Shown: piece after piece, positions 8,570 through 17,317 of the stretch
How positions within the stretch are numbered: position 1 is the first letter of the stretch
Layout of the letters: each line of letters starts with the position of its first letter
Assembly: GCF_013322225.1 (NCBI RefSeq)
Contig: NZ_JAAMFB010000044.1
Span: 33,335 to 97,334, forward strand
DNA from: Agrobacterium larrymoorei
GTDB taxonomy: Bacteria; Pseudomonadota; Alphaproteobacteria; Rhizobiales; Rhizobiaceae
DNA length: 64,000 nucleotides
Direction: 5' to 3'
The notes under the pieces: model-generated
Told to the model about the DNA's origin: nothing
Databases searched by the model: none
The model's input: only the letters and a program-made list of their open reading frames with translations
Position numbers and translations under genes: made by a program

Positions 8570-8962
8570 ATGAAACGAAACTGGCAAAACGGGGATCCGA
8601 AGCAGCAACTGTTCTGGGCGACGGCAACCTGCGAAACCCTGCGGGTGCTGGAAGGAAAGTGGAAGATCGTCATCATCGTCCAGCTCTTTGCGGCCAAGGC
8701 CCCGCTGCGCTTCTCGGAGCTTGAGAAGCGGGTCGCGGGCGTGAACCAGAAGATGCTGATTCAGCAGCTCAGAGAGCTGGAGAAAGATGGCATCGTCGCC
8801 CGGAAGATTTATCCGCAAGTGCCGCCTAAGGTGGAGTATGAGCTGACGGAGCTTGGTCGTGCACTCGGTCCCTCCATCGAGAGCCTGATTAACTGGGCCT
8901 TCCTCAAGTGCGAGATGAGCGGGGGAACGCCGCAGCAGGAGCCGTCGGGGGCGGCAGCTTAA
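8570..8962 (+). CDS. HxlR-family winged-helix regulator
   Basis: A 130-residue HxlR (MarR-like) DNA-binding protein. The family signature is clear: CETLRVLEGKWKIVIIVQLF, then RFSELEKRVAGVNQKMLIQQ, LRELEKDGIVARKIYPQVPP and VEYELTELGRAL. The single conserved Cys near the N-terminus (residue 21) is the one that senses thiol or aldehyde stress in characterised members (HypR, YodB); whether it does so here is inference. It is divergent from the MDR-luciferase-DUF1993-pump operon and is its most likely regulator. Confidence 0.93.
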   Translation: MKRNWQNGDPKQQLFWATATCETLRVLEGKWKIVIIVQLFAAKAPLRFSELEKRVAGVNQKMLIQQLRELEKDGIVARKIYPQVPPKVEYELTELGRALGPSIESLINWAFLKCEMSGGTPQQEPSGAAA

Positions 8963-9162
8963 GTTCGGTGTTTCGGTGTGCTGCATAGTCGCGATGGGCC
9001 GATTGAGATCCATCGCTGAAGTGCCTCAACCGGGTCGATCAACAAGAGCCAGCTTGAGGGGGCAACCACCAAACCAGCTCTTGCCGCCGATCATGGGCAT
9101 CGAACCGAGCTCAGGCTCTACTCGCAGGAAGAACCGATCGCACCTGGTTGACAGTCAAACGA

Positions 9163-10113
9163 TCAAGATGTGATCCCGAGGACCTTCTCGGTGATCGCCT
9201 CAGCCCGGTAAATCGCAGCATCGCCCCCTCTATCATTGTTCGTCGTGATAAAGAGTTCACCGGTGTCAGGATGGATCGCAAGACTGGTGGTTCCGAGGAA
9301 GTCTCCCTGCTCCCTTTCCGAAATCAATACCTGAGCAATCGGGACACCTCGTGAATCAAATACCAGCACGCGCCCTTCGGTATAAAGCGCGACATAGACG
9401 TTGCCATGCTCGTCCGTGCGAAGCGAGTCGACCTTCGCACCGATGAACCGGTAGGCGATCGTCAGTCCATAGTCGGCGATGGTCGTCGGTCCGGCGAGTT
9501 CGATGCGATGGAGCAGTCCTTTTCCAGTCTCGGTGGCCCACAAAATCTTCCCGTCCGGGCTGAGCCCAATCCCGTTAGCCAGTGACAAGTTCGGGAGGAT
9601 GGGCGTGATCGTCGTCATGTCCGGGGCGACATAGAAAACCCCGCCTGTGGGGTTGGCATTGTTGCCTTGCATATCGGTGAAGTAGAAGCCACCATGCTTG
9701 TCGTAGACCAGGTCATCGGGGACGTGCCCGGCCTGGGGACCGACGATGATCTGTTTGCCCGAACCGTCCGGCTCAATGGCGAACAGTGTGCCGCCGCTGT
9801 GAATAGTGGTGAAACCGGCGACAACGATGCGACCGTCCTTGTCAAAGTCGATGCCTGCGGCTCCGGCGCTGTTTTCGGCGAGAACCACGGTCAATTCCCG
9901 ATCTGGCGAGAGCTGCAAGACGCGCCCGGTGATGCATTCGACGAAAACTAGGTTACCCTGCTTATCGAACCTCGGGCCCTCGAGAATAACCCGTTCACTG
10001 ACACCGCCGAGGGGCGCCATATCAGCCGTTACCGGGAACCATGATTCGGCGACAATCGTTGGAAGGCTTCTTTCCCACATCGGGATATTGGGCCCGCGAC
10101 TTGAAATTATCAT
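9163..10113 (-). CDS. SMP-30/gluconolactonase-like (Drp35-type) beta-propeller
   Basis: A 316-residue six-bladed propeller of the SMP-30/LRE family. Visible are LEGPRFDKQGNLVFVECITG (metal-site Glu in the first blade), PDDLVYDKHGGFYFTD with Asp ligands, and NGIGLSPDGKILWATET carrying the conserved NG and SPD. Such proteins hydrolyse lactones in a Ca/Zn-dependent way. The start at 10113 has GGAG eight bases upstream; the longer TTG start at 10140 lacks one. The operator-like repeat at 10187 lies upstream, suggesting control by the HxlR protein. Confidence 0.88.
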   Translation of the reverse strand: MIISSRGPNIPMWERSLPTIVAESWFPVTADMAPLGGVSERVILEGPRFDKQGNLVFVECITGRVLQLSPDRELTVVLAENSAGAAGIDFDKDGRIVVAGFTTIHSGGTLFAIEPDGSGKQIIVGPQAGHVPDDLVYDKHGGFYFTDMQGNNANPTGGVFYVAPDMTTITPILPNLSLANGIGLSPDGKILWATETGKGLLHRIELAGPTTIADYGLTIAYRFIGAKVDSLRTDEHGNVYVALYTEGRVLVFDSRGVPIAQVLISEREQGDFLGTTSLAIHPDTGELFITTNNDRGGDAAIYRAEAITEKVLGITS

Positions 10114-10186
10114 TCCTTTTTCTCCGCTCTTGTTTCGCAAGAATCAGAGTTACGAGAAACTATTTAAGTCAGCAAGAACCCACCTT

Positions 10187-10218
10187 TTTGTGCTATACAC
10201 ACCATAAGGTAAGTTATG
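10187..10218 (+). promoter_or_regulatory. Duplicate of the hxlR operator/leader ending in ATG TGA
   Basis: GTGCTATACACACC followed by AAGGTAAGTTATG repeats the hxlR leader almost base for base, including the ribosome site and start codon at 10216. The codon after ATG is TGA, so no protein follows. It sits 74 bases upstream of the SMP-30 gene on the other strand. Either it serves as the SMP-30 operator, or it is the 5' end of a second hxlR-like gene cut off at the junction with plasmid backbone DNA. Confidence 0.55.
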
Positions 10219-10398
10219 TGAAGTGAGGCTGGGTGGACGAATATCTCAATCGAGATATTGAGCTTCGGCGACGAGCGCGATCCCGTATCGAGAGACGCTT
10301 CTTGGGTCGGCTGTGCCTCGAGTTCTCCATCGCTGCCGGCTGATGGTCGGACGCGCGGATTATCCGTCCGCCGTGCTTGAGGAGGTCACAGCCGATGA

Positions 10399-10716
10399 AA
10401 TCGCCATGGCGCTGGCCAGTTCTATAGCAAGACGGAAACTGAAGCACGCGATGCGACGGCCAAGGGTGCATCAGGCGCTCGCGACGAGGATCTCGACGGT
10501 CCGGTCGGATACGACAGCGCCGCCCAGCGCAAGCGTGAATTCGCAGCCGATATGGGCATTCAGGCCCACGCGCTGCGCCTGGCCGCTGAAGGTGGCGTCG
10601 CGGCTTACGAACAGATTGTCGGCGAAGCGTGGAAGCCATTCGACCGTCCGGTCGACAACCCCGGCCAGACACTCGACCGCAAGGCGGCCGAGGCACAGAT
10701 GGACGCTCTCGGCTGA
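10399..10716 (+). pseudogene. C-terminal remnant of a plasmid backbone protein (possibly ParB-like)
   Basis: An open frame without a start codon: it follows a TGA and reads GYDSAAQRKREFAADMGIQA, AYEQIVGEAWKPFDRP and LDRKAAEAQMDALG, then stops and meets a terminator. Composition and codon use look like real coding sequence. I associate this type of tail with large ParB-domain proteins encoded next to ardC on rhizobial plasmids, but that is from memory and not certain. The preceding 150 bases hold other short coding-like pieces in different frames, consistent with a deleted and frameshifted 5' part. Confidence 0.45.
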
Positions 10717-10725
10717 GATTTATCC

Positions 10726-10751
10726 GGCGGAGCATCTGGCTCCGCCTTTTT
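10726..10751 (+). terminator. Rho-independent terminator
   Basis: GGCGGAGC, a five-base loop, GCTCCGCC and then five Ts: a perfect 8-bp GC-rich stem. It lies ten bases after the stop of the preceding gene remnant. A second weaker hairpin (GCCTC/GAGGC at 10764-10778, followed by TTTTT) follows it. Confidence 0.88.
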
Positions 10752-10885
10752 CGTGACGGGGCTGCCTCACTCCGAGGCGGCCATTTTTGTGTCACTGCCA
10801 GAGCGAAGCTCAATGGGGATAGAAAAGTAAAATGAAGAAAGAACGGAGCGCGCCCATCGCGGCCTCCCGACAAGGAGGTTCGGAC

Positions 10886-11810
10886 ATGACAAGGAAATCA
10901 GAAAACACGCGCAGCGATATCTACGCGCGCATCACGGACAGAATCGTCACCGACCTGGAAAGGGGCGTGCGCCCATGGGTGAAGCCGTGGAGTGCGGCCA
11001 ATCTATCCGAACGGGTCAGCCGGCCGCTTCGCCACAACGGACAACCCTATACCGGCCTCAACGTTCTCCTTCTCTGGTCGGAGAGCGTCGCCAGCGGTTT
11101 CAGGTCGTCGACTTGGATGACGCTGCGTCAGGCCAACGAGCTTGGTGCTCACGTACGCGCGGGTGAGAGCGGCGCGACCGTCGTCTATGCCAGCCGCTTC
11201 ACCAAAACCGAGACGGACGCGGATGGCGGTAAGGTCAAACGTGATATTCCGTTCCTGAAAGCGTACACCGTTTTAATTGCGATCAGATCGATGGTCTCGC
11301 GGATCACTACTATCGTTGCCCTGCGCCGGTCGCGAAACCGCTTGAGCGTATCGAGCACGCCGATCGCTTCTTCGACAATACCGGTGCTGTCGTCCGATAC
11401 GGCGGGGACAAGGCCTATTATTCCCCTCAACCGACCACATCCTGCTACCACGACCCGAACAGTTCCGGCACATTGCTTCGTTCATCGCAATTCGTGCGCA
11501 CGAGACGCTGCATTAAGCAGGCGGCCCCGCCCGGCTGAACAGGGATCTCAGCCGCTACCACAAGGACCGCCGGGAAAGGGCATTCGAAGAAATGCTCGTG
11601 GAATTGGGGTCGGCGATGCTGTGCGCCGATCTGGGCATCGTGTCGGAGCTGGAGCCTCGACCGGATCATGCCGCCTATATCCACAGCTGGGCGGAAATCC
11701 TCGGCTCTGACAAACGCGCGATCTTCAATGCGGCAGCGCATGCGCAACGCGCTGTCGCCTACCTACATGACCTTCAGCGGCAAGCGACCGCCTGGCAGGA
11801 GGCTGCCTGA
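10886..11810 (+). pseudogene. ardC: ardC-like antirestriction gene, disrupted
   Basis: The start follows AAGGAGG and encodes the ArdC N-terminal ssDNA-binding domain: DIYARITDRIVTDLERGVRP and GLNVLLLWSE. ArdC proteins protect incoming ssDNA during conjugation and end in a metallopeptidase domain. Three lesions break the gene: a one-base loss near 11273 (after LKAYTV; the next frame reads NCDQIDGLADHYYR), a second near 11434 (YYSPQ, then DHILLPRPEQF), and a TAA at 11514-11516 just after the metallopeptidase HETLH motif, where relatives have Trp. The end (RLNRDLSRYHKD ... LHDLQRQATAWQEAA) is intact. It overlaps the next gene's ATG by one base. Confidence 0.88.
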
Positions 11811-12133
11811 TGCTTCATGATCCGAGCTTTGCAGGAGAAGGTGCGTCCTCCCCGATCCGGCTGCGCGCGCTTTCGCTCGGCGCTGGTGTCCCGTCCACCA
11901 CCATAGCGCTGATGGCAGCGCATGGTGAAATCGCACCAATGCCCGACTGCGCGATCTCCGCCGACGATCCGGAGGCCTGGGCAGACGCGGTAATAGTCGA
12001 TCAAGCACTGCGGACGGGCATTCGACGCATCCATGGCGAGGTTTATCTTCATCGCTCATGCGTTCCGCTTGACGAAGCCGACCTGGTAACAGCCGCCGAT
12101 CATGGTCAACTCGATTTCTGGCCCATCGAATGA
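11810..12133 (+). pseudogene. PAPS-reductase-like gene with large internal deletion
   Basis: A 107-codon open frame. The first 42 residues carry RALSLGAGVPSTTIALMAAH, the PP-loop (SxGxxS/T) start of phosphoadenosine-phosphosulfate-reductase-like plasmid proteins. It then jumps directly from DCAISA to DDPEAWADAVIVDQALRTG, which belongs near the C-terminus of such proteins (normally about 250 residues). Roughly 150 residues, including the usual Cys pair and adenosine-contact region, are missing in frame, so it is probably not an active enzyme. It follows ardC with a TGATG overlap, as in intact relatives. The full-length comparison is from memory. Confidence 0.65.
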
Positions 12134-12223
12134 AAAGACACGTGTGGCTTATGATGAGTTCATATTAATTCGTATTATGTAGAGCTAGGAGCAATGTCGA
12201 TGCGCCCGCATTCCCACCAGTCT

Positions 12224-12253
12224 AAATACAGCAATTACGACATTGCTGTATTT
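12224..12253. promoter_or_regulatory. Perfect 12-bp inverted repeat, likely TA operator
   Basis: AAATACAGCAAT, six bases, ATTGCTGTATTT: two perfect 12-base arms 60 bases before the antitoxin start. No T-run follows, so it is not a terminator. Phd/YefM-type antitoxins bind such palindromes to repress their own operon, so it is the best operator candidate. Confidence 0.65.
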
Positions 12254-12313
12254 GCTGGAAATCTGCCTGTCAAATCGTTATGCTCGGTTAGCTGCCAATA
12301 ACAGGAGGTCGAT

Positions 12314-12580
12314 ATGACACGTAGCGTCGGATACTATTCGACAAGCGATCTTTCCCGCAAATCCGGCGATATCATCGCCGAGGCATTGCGTCATCCGGTA
12401 ACGATCACACAACGTAACAAGCCACGCCTGGTTCTCCTCAACATCGAAGACTATGAGCGCCTCATGCGTCAATCCGACCTCCGGGCCGCGGGTACGCTCG
12501 AGACCATGCCCGATGACTTGTTTACTGAATTCGAAGCGGCGGTTGATGCCTATGCCGGTTCAGACGAGCCGATGCGATGA
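12314..12580 (+). CDS. Phd/YefM-like antitoxin
   Basis: An 88-residue protein with the Phd/YefM/RelB-type layout: SDLSRKSGDIIAEALRHPVT, then ITQRNKPRLVLLNIEDYERL, the beta-strand and helix that form the DNA-binding dimer. The acidic C-terminal tail (TEFEAAVDAYAGSDEP) would wrap the toxin. AGGAGG lies upstream and the stop overlaps the next gene's ATG (ATGA), so translation is coupled. Together with the palindrome upstream it reads as an autoregulated addiction module that would stabilise the plasmid. Confidence 0.8.
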   Translation: MTRSVGYYSTSDLSRKSGDIIAEALRHPVTITQRNKPRLVLLNIEDYERLMRQSDLRAAGTLETMPDDLFTEFEAAVDAYAGSDEPMR

Positions 12581-12996
12581 GCCCGTTTGACGAAATCCAG
12601 ACCGCTTGCGTGATCCGCTATCCCTATTTGTGGGCGCGAGAGGCTGGCAAAGGTGAGACCGAAGGCCGAAAAAATCGTCCTGTCGCCGTTGGCGTGAGAA
12701 TGCCGCGACCGGATGGCGACATGATCCTGTTCTTTCCGATCACCACCAAACTGCCGTCCCGCGAGCGGTTTGCCGCGGAAATCCCGGATATGGAGAAACG
12801 TCGGGCTGGCCTCGATGCTGACCTTCGACTGTGGATTATTCTCGATGAGTTCAACAGCGATATCGTTGGGCATTCCTTTTATCTCGAACCCGAGCCTCCG
12901 GTTGGCCGGTTCAGCAAGGCGTTTTTCCTGCCCCTGCTTCGCGAGTTCATCGCCCGCAGGAAGGCCGCAGCCGAGGTCAATCGTTTCCGACGCTAG
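12577..12996 (+). CDS. Putative toxin, PemK/MazF-like
   Basis: A 139-residue protein encoded immediately after the antitoxin. CVIRYPYLWAREAGKGET then KNRPVAVGVRM resembles the strand-loop-strand start of PemK/MazF-like RNases (basic 'RPVxV' core), followed by ILFFPITTKLPS and LRLWIILDEFN. The match is weaker than for textbook MazF, and catalytic residues cannot be fixed by eye. The pairing, overlap and size are the main support; another toxin fold is possible. Confidence 0.62.
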   Translation: MSPFDEIQTACVIRYPYLWAREAGKGETEGRKNRPVAVGVRMPRPDGDMILFFPITTKLPSRERFAAEIPDMEKRRAGLDADLRLWIILDEFNSDIVGHSFYLEPEPPVGRFSKAFFLPLLREFIARRKAAAEVNRFRR

Positions 12997-13691
12997 GCTC
13001 GCATCCTTCATCAGGCTTGCCGATCGTGGTTACGCGGGTGCAATCGGGAAGGGCCGGGGAAAACCCCGCCTGTTGGATGGGCAGCGATCATCAAGCCGGG
13101 GTATTTTGATCGGGTGGTTCCAGACCAGCACGTATGGCTCTCCAGTCCGAGTGGCTCAGACCGGCAGTGAGCAAAGCAGGAAGTGGGATGCACGGCCTCA
13201 TTGTCGTGGGAAGGGCGATATCGCCGGAAACTGGCACAGCGGGCGGCGCATCGGCGGGCAGTTCGGCCATGACAGCTAAGCGAAGGCGACAACGCGATGC
13301 GTTCGGCCGGGAGCGGACAGTCTGTTCTGGAAAACTGGAATGTGCCGGTCGGTTAAAGGGTTGCTGTCGGTGGTGAATTCATAACCGATGATCGACAACG
13401 CCATCGTCATGATCCATCCGGCTTGAACAACCGGGCGCGGCCAACGCGGCCTCGATTTGACATGTCTGATCGAAGACCGGCTGCGCCTCGATCGTTTTCC
13501 CGCAACGGCTGTCGCCGACTTTCTTCCCCTGCGAACGGTGTTCGCATTCCTCACGGTCCAAGAAAGCCGCCTCTCGCCGCCCTCCACTGCGTTGCGGTTT
13601 CTTCGAGATGCGGTCCGATCGTCCCCGATCCACTCGACAGTCATCGAGGACGCGATGGTCGCGGCCCGAACAACCCGAAAGGATCACGACA
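12997..13691. other. About 700 bases without a supported gene
   Basis: No frame on either strand shows recognisable protein pattern or a convincing start. The stretch contains a GC-rich dyad near 13055 (CCGGGGAAAACCCCG) and long C/T-rich runs around 13500-13600. It may be an untranslated leader or degraded backbone sequence ahead of the DUF736 gene. Confidence 0.4.
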
Positions 13692-14003
13692 ATGGCAATC
13701 ATCGGCGAATTCTCCACCAACGGCAACACCATCATCGGCAACGTGCGCACTCTGACGGTCTCCATGAAGGCCCGCCTGAATCCAATCGAGCGCACCTCGC
13801 GCGACGCTCCCGACTTCCGTGTCATGTCCGGGGCGGCCGAAGTCGGTGCAGCCTGGGACCAAGTCTCGGGCGATGGCGAACCCTACATCTCGGTCAGGCT
13901 CGACGATCCGAGCTTCCCGGCTCCGATCAACGCGGCCCTGTTGCCCTCCGAGGAGGACGGCGAGTACACGTTGGTCTGGAACCGCCCGAAGCGCGATGCC
14001 TGA
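13692..14003 (+). CDS. DUF736 family protein
   Basis: A 103-residue protein starting MAIIGEFSTNGNTIIGNVRT, the hallmark of DUF736, with VSGDGEPYISVRLDDPSFPA near the end. The family is typical of alphaproteobacterial plasmids and integrative elements, close to transfer genes; its function is unknown. AAAGGA lies a few bases before the ATG. A strong hairpin follows the gene. Confidence 0.92.
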   Translation: MAIIGEFSTNGNTIIGNVRTLTVSMKARLNPIERTSRDAPDFRVMSGAAEVGAAWDQVSGDGEPYISVRLDDPSFPAPINAALLPSEEDGEYTLVWNRPKRDA

Positions 14004-14054
14004 TCGAGAACAAGGCCCTGCCGGAAACGGTGGGGCGTCCCCTTGCCCAGGATG

Positions 14055-14089
14055 AAGAAGAAACCGGGCATTGAGCCCGCTTTCTTCTT
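14055..14089 (+). terminator. Long hairpin downstream of DUF736
   Basis: AAGAAGAAACCGGGC pairs with GCCCGCTTTCTTCTT across a five-base loop, with a single mismatch. There is no long T-run, but the U-rich 3' arm (TTTCTTCTT) can act as the terminator tract, so this is probably the transcription end of the DUF736 gene. Confidence 0.65.
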
Positions 14090-14317
14090 ACGGTCGCGAT
14101 ACGGGGAGGTGGGGTCTGCTCAGAGTGACCAATCGTGCCGTAACAAATGCCGGCCTCAAGGACTTCGCGGCCCCTCCAATTTGCTTCGATCGCCTGCGGC
14201 AATCTGCGCAAATCGGTTCCTCCGCTCGCCGCCTCCGGCGGTCGCTTCGCGATCCCTGACCCCGTCATTTCCCCATGCCCCGCGGCGTCATCTTTCTCAA
14301 ACGTCAAGGAGATGGCG

Positions 14318-14479
14318 ATGCTGCTGGAACAACACATTGAAGAACTACGCGCCGAATCAAAACACTGCCATCCGGATGAACGTCGCCAGATCCTGGCGGA
14401 GCTGGAAATGGCGGAAGCCGAGCTGGCGGTCATCATGGCCAAGCAGGACGGTTCAATGGATGCCGCGCCGCCCTTCTGA
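14318..14479 (+). CDS. Small conserved plasmid protein
   Basis: A 53-residue, highly charged, probably two-helix protein: LLEQHIEELRAESKHCHPDE and RRQILAELEMAEAELAVIMA. I recall nearly identical small proteins on rhizobial plasmids at the same place between DUF736 and HU genes; no function is known. AAGGAG precedes the ATG at 14318 by seven bases; the ATG at 14312 sits too close to it. Confidence 0.65.
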   Translation: MLLEQHIEELRAESKHCHPDERRQILAELEMAEAELAVIMAKQDGSMDAAPPF

Positions 14480-14496
14480 GGGCGGCAAGCAATCTC

Positions 14497-14523
14497 GCAA
14501 GTCGCCGGTTTCCGGCGGCTTGC
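14497..14523. terminator. Hairpin between convergent genes
   Basis: GCAAGTCGCCGG and CCGGCGGCTTGC pair over 12 positions (one G-T) around a TTT loop. It lies between the convergent small protein gene and the HU gene and could end transcription from both sides, though no T-run follows on either strand. Confidence 0.5.
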
Positions 14524-14540
14524 ATAATACAGACCATCCG

Positions 14541-14819
14541 TTACTTGTTCAGCGTATCCTTCAGCGCCTTGGCGGGGTGAAAAGTCAGCTTCTTTGCAGC
14601 GGCAACCTTGATGGTGGCACCTGTCGCAGGATTGCGAGCTTCACGCTCCGGCGTGTCCTTGATTTTAAACTTGCCGAACCCGGGGATCGACGTTTCCGCG
14701 CCGGACGTGGCAGCCGCCGTGATCGATGCGAAGACGGTTTCGACGATCGTCTTTGCCTGCGCTTTGGTCAGGCCCTGTTCGGATGCGATCTTGTCGGCAA
14801 TTTCATTGGTTGTGGTCAT
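14541..14819 (-). CDS. HU-family nucleoid protein
   Basis: A 92-residue histone-like DNA-bending protein. It has the HU pattern: helices EIADKIASEQGLTKAQAKTI, then SIPGFGKFKIKDTPEREARN (G-F-G-x-F and the R-x-x-R-N-P-x-T-G arm, here ARNPATGATIKV) and a basic end. Plasmid-borne HU proteins may help organise oriT or plasmid DNA. The gene faces away from the WGR gene upstream of it on the same strand, with about 50 bases between. Confidence 0.95.
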   Translation of the reverse strand: MTTTNEIADKIASEQGLTKAQAKTIVETVFASITAAATSGAETSIPGFGKFKIKDTPEREARNPATGATIKVAAAKKLTFHPAKALKDTLNK

Positions 14820-14871
14820 GACGCTTTCCTCGTTAAAAGACTGAAAACCTTTTCAGTAGATCAGGGCGTTG

Positions 14872-15165
14872 TCATGGGAGGCGGAAGGGCGAAAGATGCT
14901 GTGTGGGCAGGTTTCCACAGCTTGTTGCCGGTTTATAGCCCCTTTTCCGCTTCAGTAGCGCCAGTTCAAGGAAGCGCGAGATAGCGTCCTTTTCCTTATC
15001 GAACACCTCAGTCATCTCCCCGCCCGCCCTACCAATGCGTCCCCATGTTCGAACGACGACCGTTTCCCCAAACAGGGTTTGCTGGATCGTGAGCATATAG
15101 TAGCGCGCCATATTCTTGTCGGCGTCGATCCTTTGGCAATAGAGTTGGTAGTGATGAATGCACAT
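14872..15165 (-). CDS. WGR-domain protein
   Basis: A 97-residue protein consisting of one WGR domain: YYMLTIQQTLFGETVVVRTW, then GRIGRAGG (the WGRIG core) and RFLELALLKRKRGYKP. WGR domains bind nucleic acids; short stand-alone versions are common on rhizobial plasmids near transfer genes and have no defined role. No ribosome site is evident before the ATG at 15165; an internal start at 15111 is possible but would cut the first strand. Confidence 0.85.
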   Translation of the reverse strand: MCIHHYQLYCQRIDADKNMARYYMLTIQQTLFGETVVVRTWGRIGRAGGEMTEVFDKEKDAISRFLELALLKRKRGYKPATSCGNLPTQHLSPFRLP

Positions 15166-15385
15166 GTCGCATCATCGCGGATGCTCATGATCTGGTCCAA
15201 CGACACTTTTGAATCGAAAGATCGCTTCCGATTCATTTCCGTGATGGATGTCTACGTGAGGTTGGGGCCCGTGTTCGGGCGAGGCGGCTGTGCCGCACGG
15301 CTCTATGCGCACGCGCACCGAACCCGCACGCGGTTTCGTCCATTCGGTTACGATCCTCTCGCGGGCCAGCACTGCTGGCTAGACG

Positions 15386-17317
15386 TCATGTTGTCTGTGC
15401 TTCCCGATGAAACCTGTTCTCACCGACGCAGGATTTCATATCGTCTCGCCGGAACCAGAGGGCGCGACCACAGCGCAATGGCGGATTGCCCGAGGTGAAC
15501 ACGATCTGCTCGTCACTGCGCATACGCAGCACTTCATGCGGCAGGATCAGCGGCCGGCGGCTGAGCTGCTTCGATCGCGAGCGCGACGATCCTTTCATTC
15601 CGGTCGAACGGTTGGTTTGGTCGACCTCGACTGTGGTGTCGCCACAGCGCTTGGAAATGTAGTCGGCGGAATCGGGATCATTGATTGCCGAAAACGAAAT
15701 CCACGATGCCGATTCGAACCATTTGCTGGTCGCATCACGACCACCATAGGCCTCGCGCATCTGGCCGAGTGACTGAAAGATCATGGTCAGCGTGATGCCG
15801 TATTTGCGACCGGCGTCGCGGGCGGTTTCGAGGATGCGCAAATATCCGAGACGCGCCACCTCATCAAGCAGGAAAAGCGTGCGTCCCTTCACATTGCCAT
15901 TGCGGTTATAGATCGCGTTGAGCAGCGATCCGATGACAACACGTGCCAGTCCTGGATGGGCTTCCAGCACCTTCAGATCGAGCGCGATGAAGATGTCGGT
16001 GCCACCGGCGGCAAGATCGTCGGTAGAAAAGCTGTCGCCGGAGACAAGGCCGGCATAGTTCGAATAAGAGAGCCAGTGTGTTTCCTTCACCGCATTGGCG
16101 TAGACACCGGAAAACGTCTCCGGCGTCATGTTGACGAAGACAGAGACATTCTCCTTCACAAAGTCGGATTCAGACCCTTCGTAGATTTTCGTCAGACGCG
16201 CCCGAAGCTTCGGCTCAGGTTCGGACAGGTTGGCGCGAACCTGACGCAATGTCTGGTCCTTCTCGTCCGTGTGACCAGACAGGCAGACGTCGGCGATCAG
16301 GGCCGTCAACAATTGCATCGCAGAGGCCCTGAAGAAGTCGTCGCGGACGGACGCGCTACGCGCGTTGTCGGTCATGATCCAGGTCGCGACGGCGACGATA
16401 TCCTCTTCCTTGGTATTGCCGTGACGGCCGATCCAGTCGAGGGCATTGAAACCGACGCCATCGGCCGTCGGATCGAGAACGATAACCTTCCGGCCGGCCC
16501 GACGACGATGCTCCGAGACCATCGGCGCGACCTCGCTTGACGGATCGAGAACCACAAGCCCGCTCCCCCATTTGAGTGCGGTCGGGATTGTCACCGAGGT
16601 CGTCTTGAAGCCACCGGAACCGGCGAAGACGATCCCGTGCGATGAACCAAACGAGCCGTCGAAGCAAAGCAGCGGCGACTGGCCGCCGGCCCCCCAGCTT
16701 TGCGGTTCATCGGACCGGAACGGCATAGCGGCCACGCTATCGCGATCGACGCGATACTGCTCGCCTACGACGATGCCGCCGGCATCGGGAAACAGCTTGG
16801 TCGCGTCCTGCATTTTCATCCAGTCGGCCTCGCCATGCACGGCGCGCTTGCCGCCGATCCGCTTCGGAGCGGTCGTGGCGAACGCGACATTGCCCTTTAT
16901 CGCAACGCGCAGGGCGAACACCCCGCCGATGAAGGCGAAGCCTGCGCCGGTCATCGTTGCCGGATCCACATAGGCCAGAACAAATTGTCCTGCTGGCACG
17001 TGGCTGGAGATGCCGTTCAGGCGGATTGTCTCGCGTGCGATGGCTATGCTGATGACTGCAGAACTTCCTGCCAGCACGCTCATGCCAGCCGCCGTGATGT
17101 TCGCCGATCCGTTCGTTGCGAACAATGCGGTCACGCCGATAGCGGTCGCTGCGATATAGGGCAGGGCGAGCCCGGCGCGTCCCAGCATCAGCTTCGCCTG
17201 CTCAACTGTGCCGAGCGTGGCCAGGTGATGTTCCATGCCGGAAGTCAGGCCCATCATGGCGAGCATGATTGCCGCGGGCAGGATCAGGAGCAGCAACCTA
17301 CTCGCCGTCATTGCCAA
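15386..17317 (-). CDS. traG: TraG type IV coupling protein
   Basis: A 643-residue VirD4/TraG-type ATPase that links the relaxosome to the mating channel at the inner membrane. N-terminal membrane helices ([17 protein letters not shown], two more before residue 130) precede the ATPase. Walker A is [20 protein letters not shown]; note GSGGFKT in place of the classic GxxGxGKT, as is usual for Ti-type TraG. Walker B is [13 protein letters not shown]. It is the last gene of the traC-traD-traG operon; the start overlaps the end of traD by 20 bases. Confidence 0.96.
   Translation of the reverse strand: MAMTASRLLLLILPAAIMLAMMGLTSGMEHHLATLGTVEQAKLMLGRAGLALPYIAATAIGVTALFATNGSANITAAGMSVLAGSSAVISIAIARETIRLNGISSHVPAGQFVLAYVDPATMTGAGFAFIGGVFALRVAIKGNVAFATTAPKRIGGKRAVHGEADWMKMQDATKLFPDAGGIVVGEQYRVDRDSVAAMPFRSDEPQSWGAGGQSPLLCFDGSFGSSHGIVFAGSGGFKTTSVTIPTALKWGSGLVVLDPSSEVAPMVSEHRRRAGRKVIVLDPTADGVGFNALDWIGRHGNTKEEDIVAVATWIMTDNARSASVRDDFFRASAMQLLTALIADVCLSGHTDEKDQTLRQVRANLSEPEPKLRARLTKIYEGSESDFVKENVSVFVNMTPETFSGVYANAVKETHWLSYSNYAGLVSGDSFSTDDLAAGGTDIFIALDLKVLEAHPGLARVVIGSLLNAIYNRNGNVKGRTLFLLDEVARLGYLRILETARDAGRKYGITLTMIFQSLGQMREAYGGRDATSKWFESASWISFSAINDPDSADYISKRCGDTTVEVDQTNRSTGMKGSSRSRSKQLSRRPLILPHEVLRMRSDEQIVFTSGNPPLRCGRALWFRRDDMKSCVGENRFHREAQTT

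Noticed and set aside
10214..10873. A 219-codon minus-strand open frame covering the start of the leading region
   Set aside because: It is Arg/Pro-rich, has no family pattern, and runs antisense to a plus-strand coding remnant and its terminator; typical high-GC shadow.
12550..13011. A 153-codon minus-strand frame opposite the putative toxin
   Set aside because: It mirrors the toxin gene codon by codon, with no start leader; the overlapped plus-strand gene has the better context.
14497..14523. CRISPR-like or attachment-site reading of the hairpin repeat
   Set aside because: There is only one copy and no spacer array; it is a simple hairpin between convergent genes.
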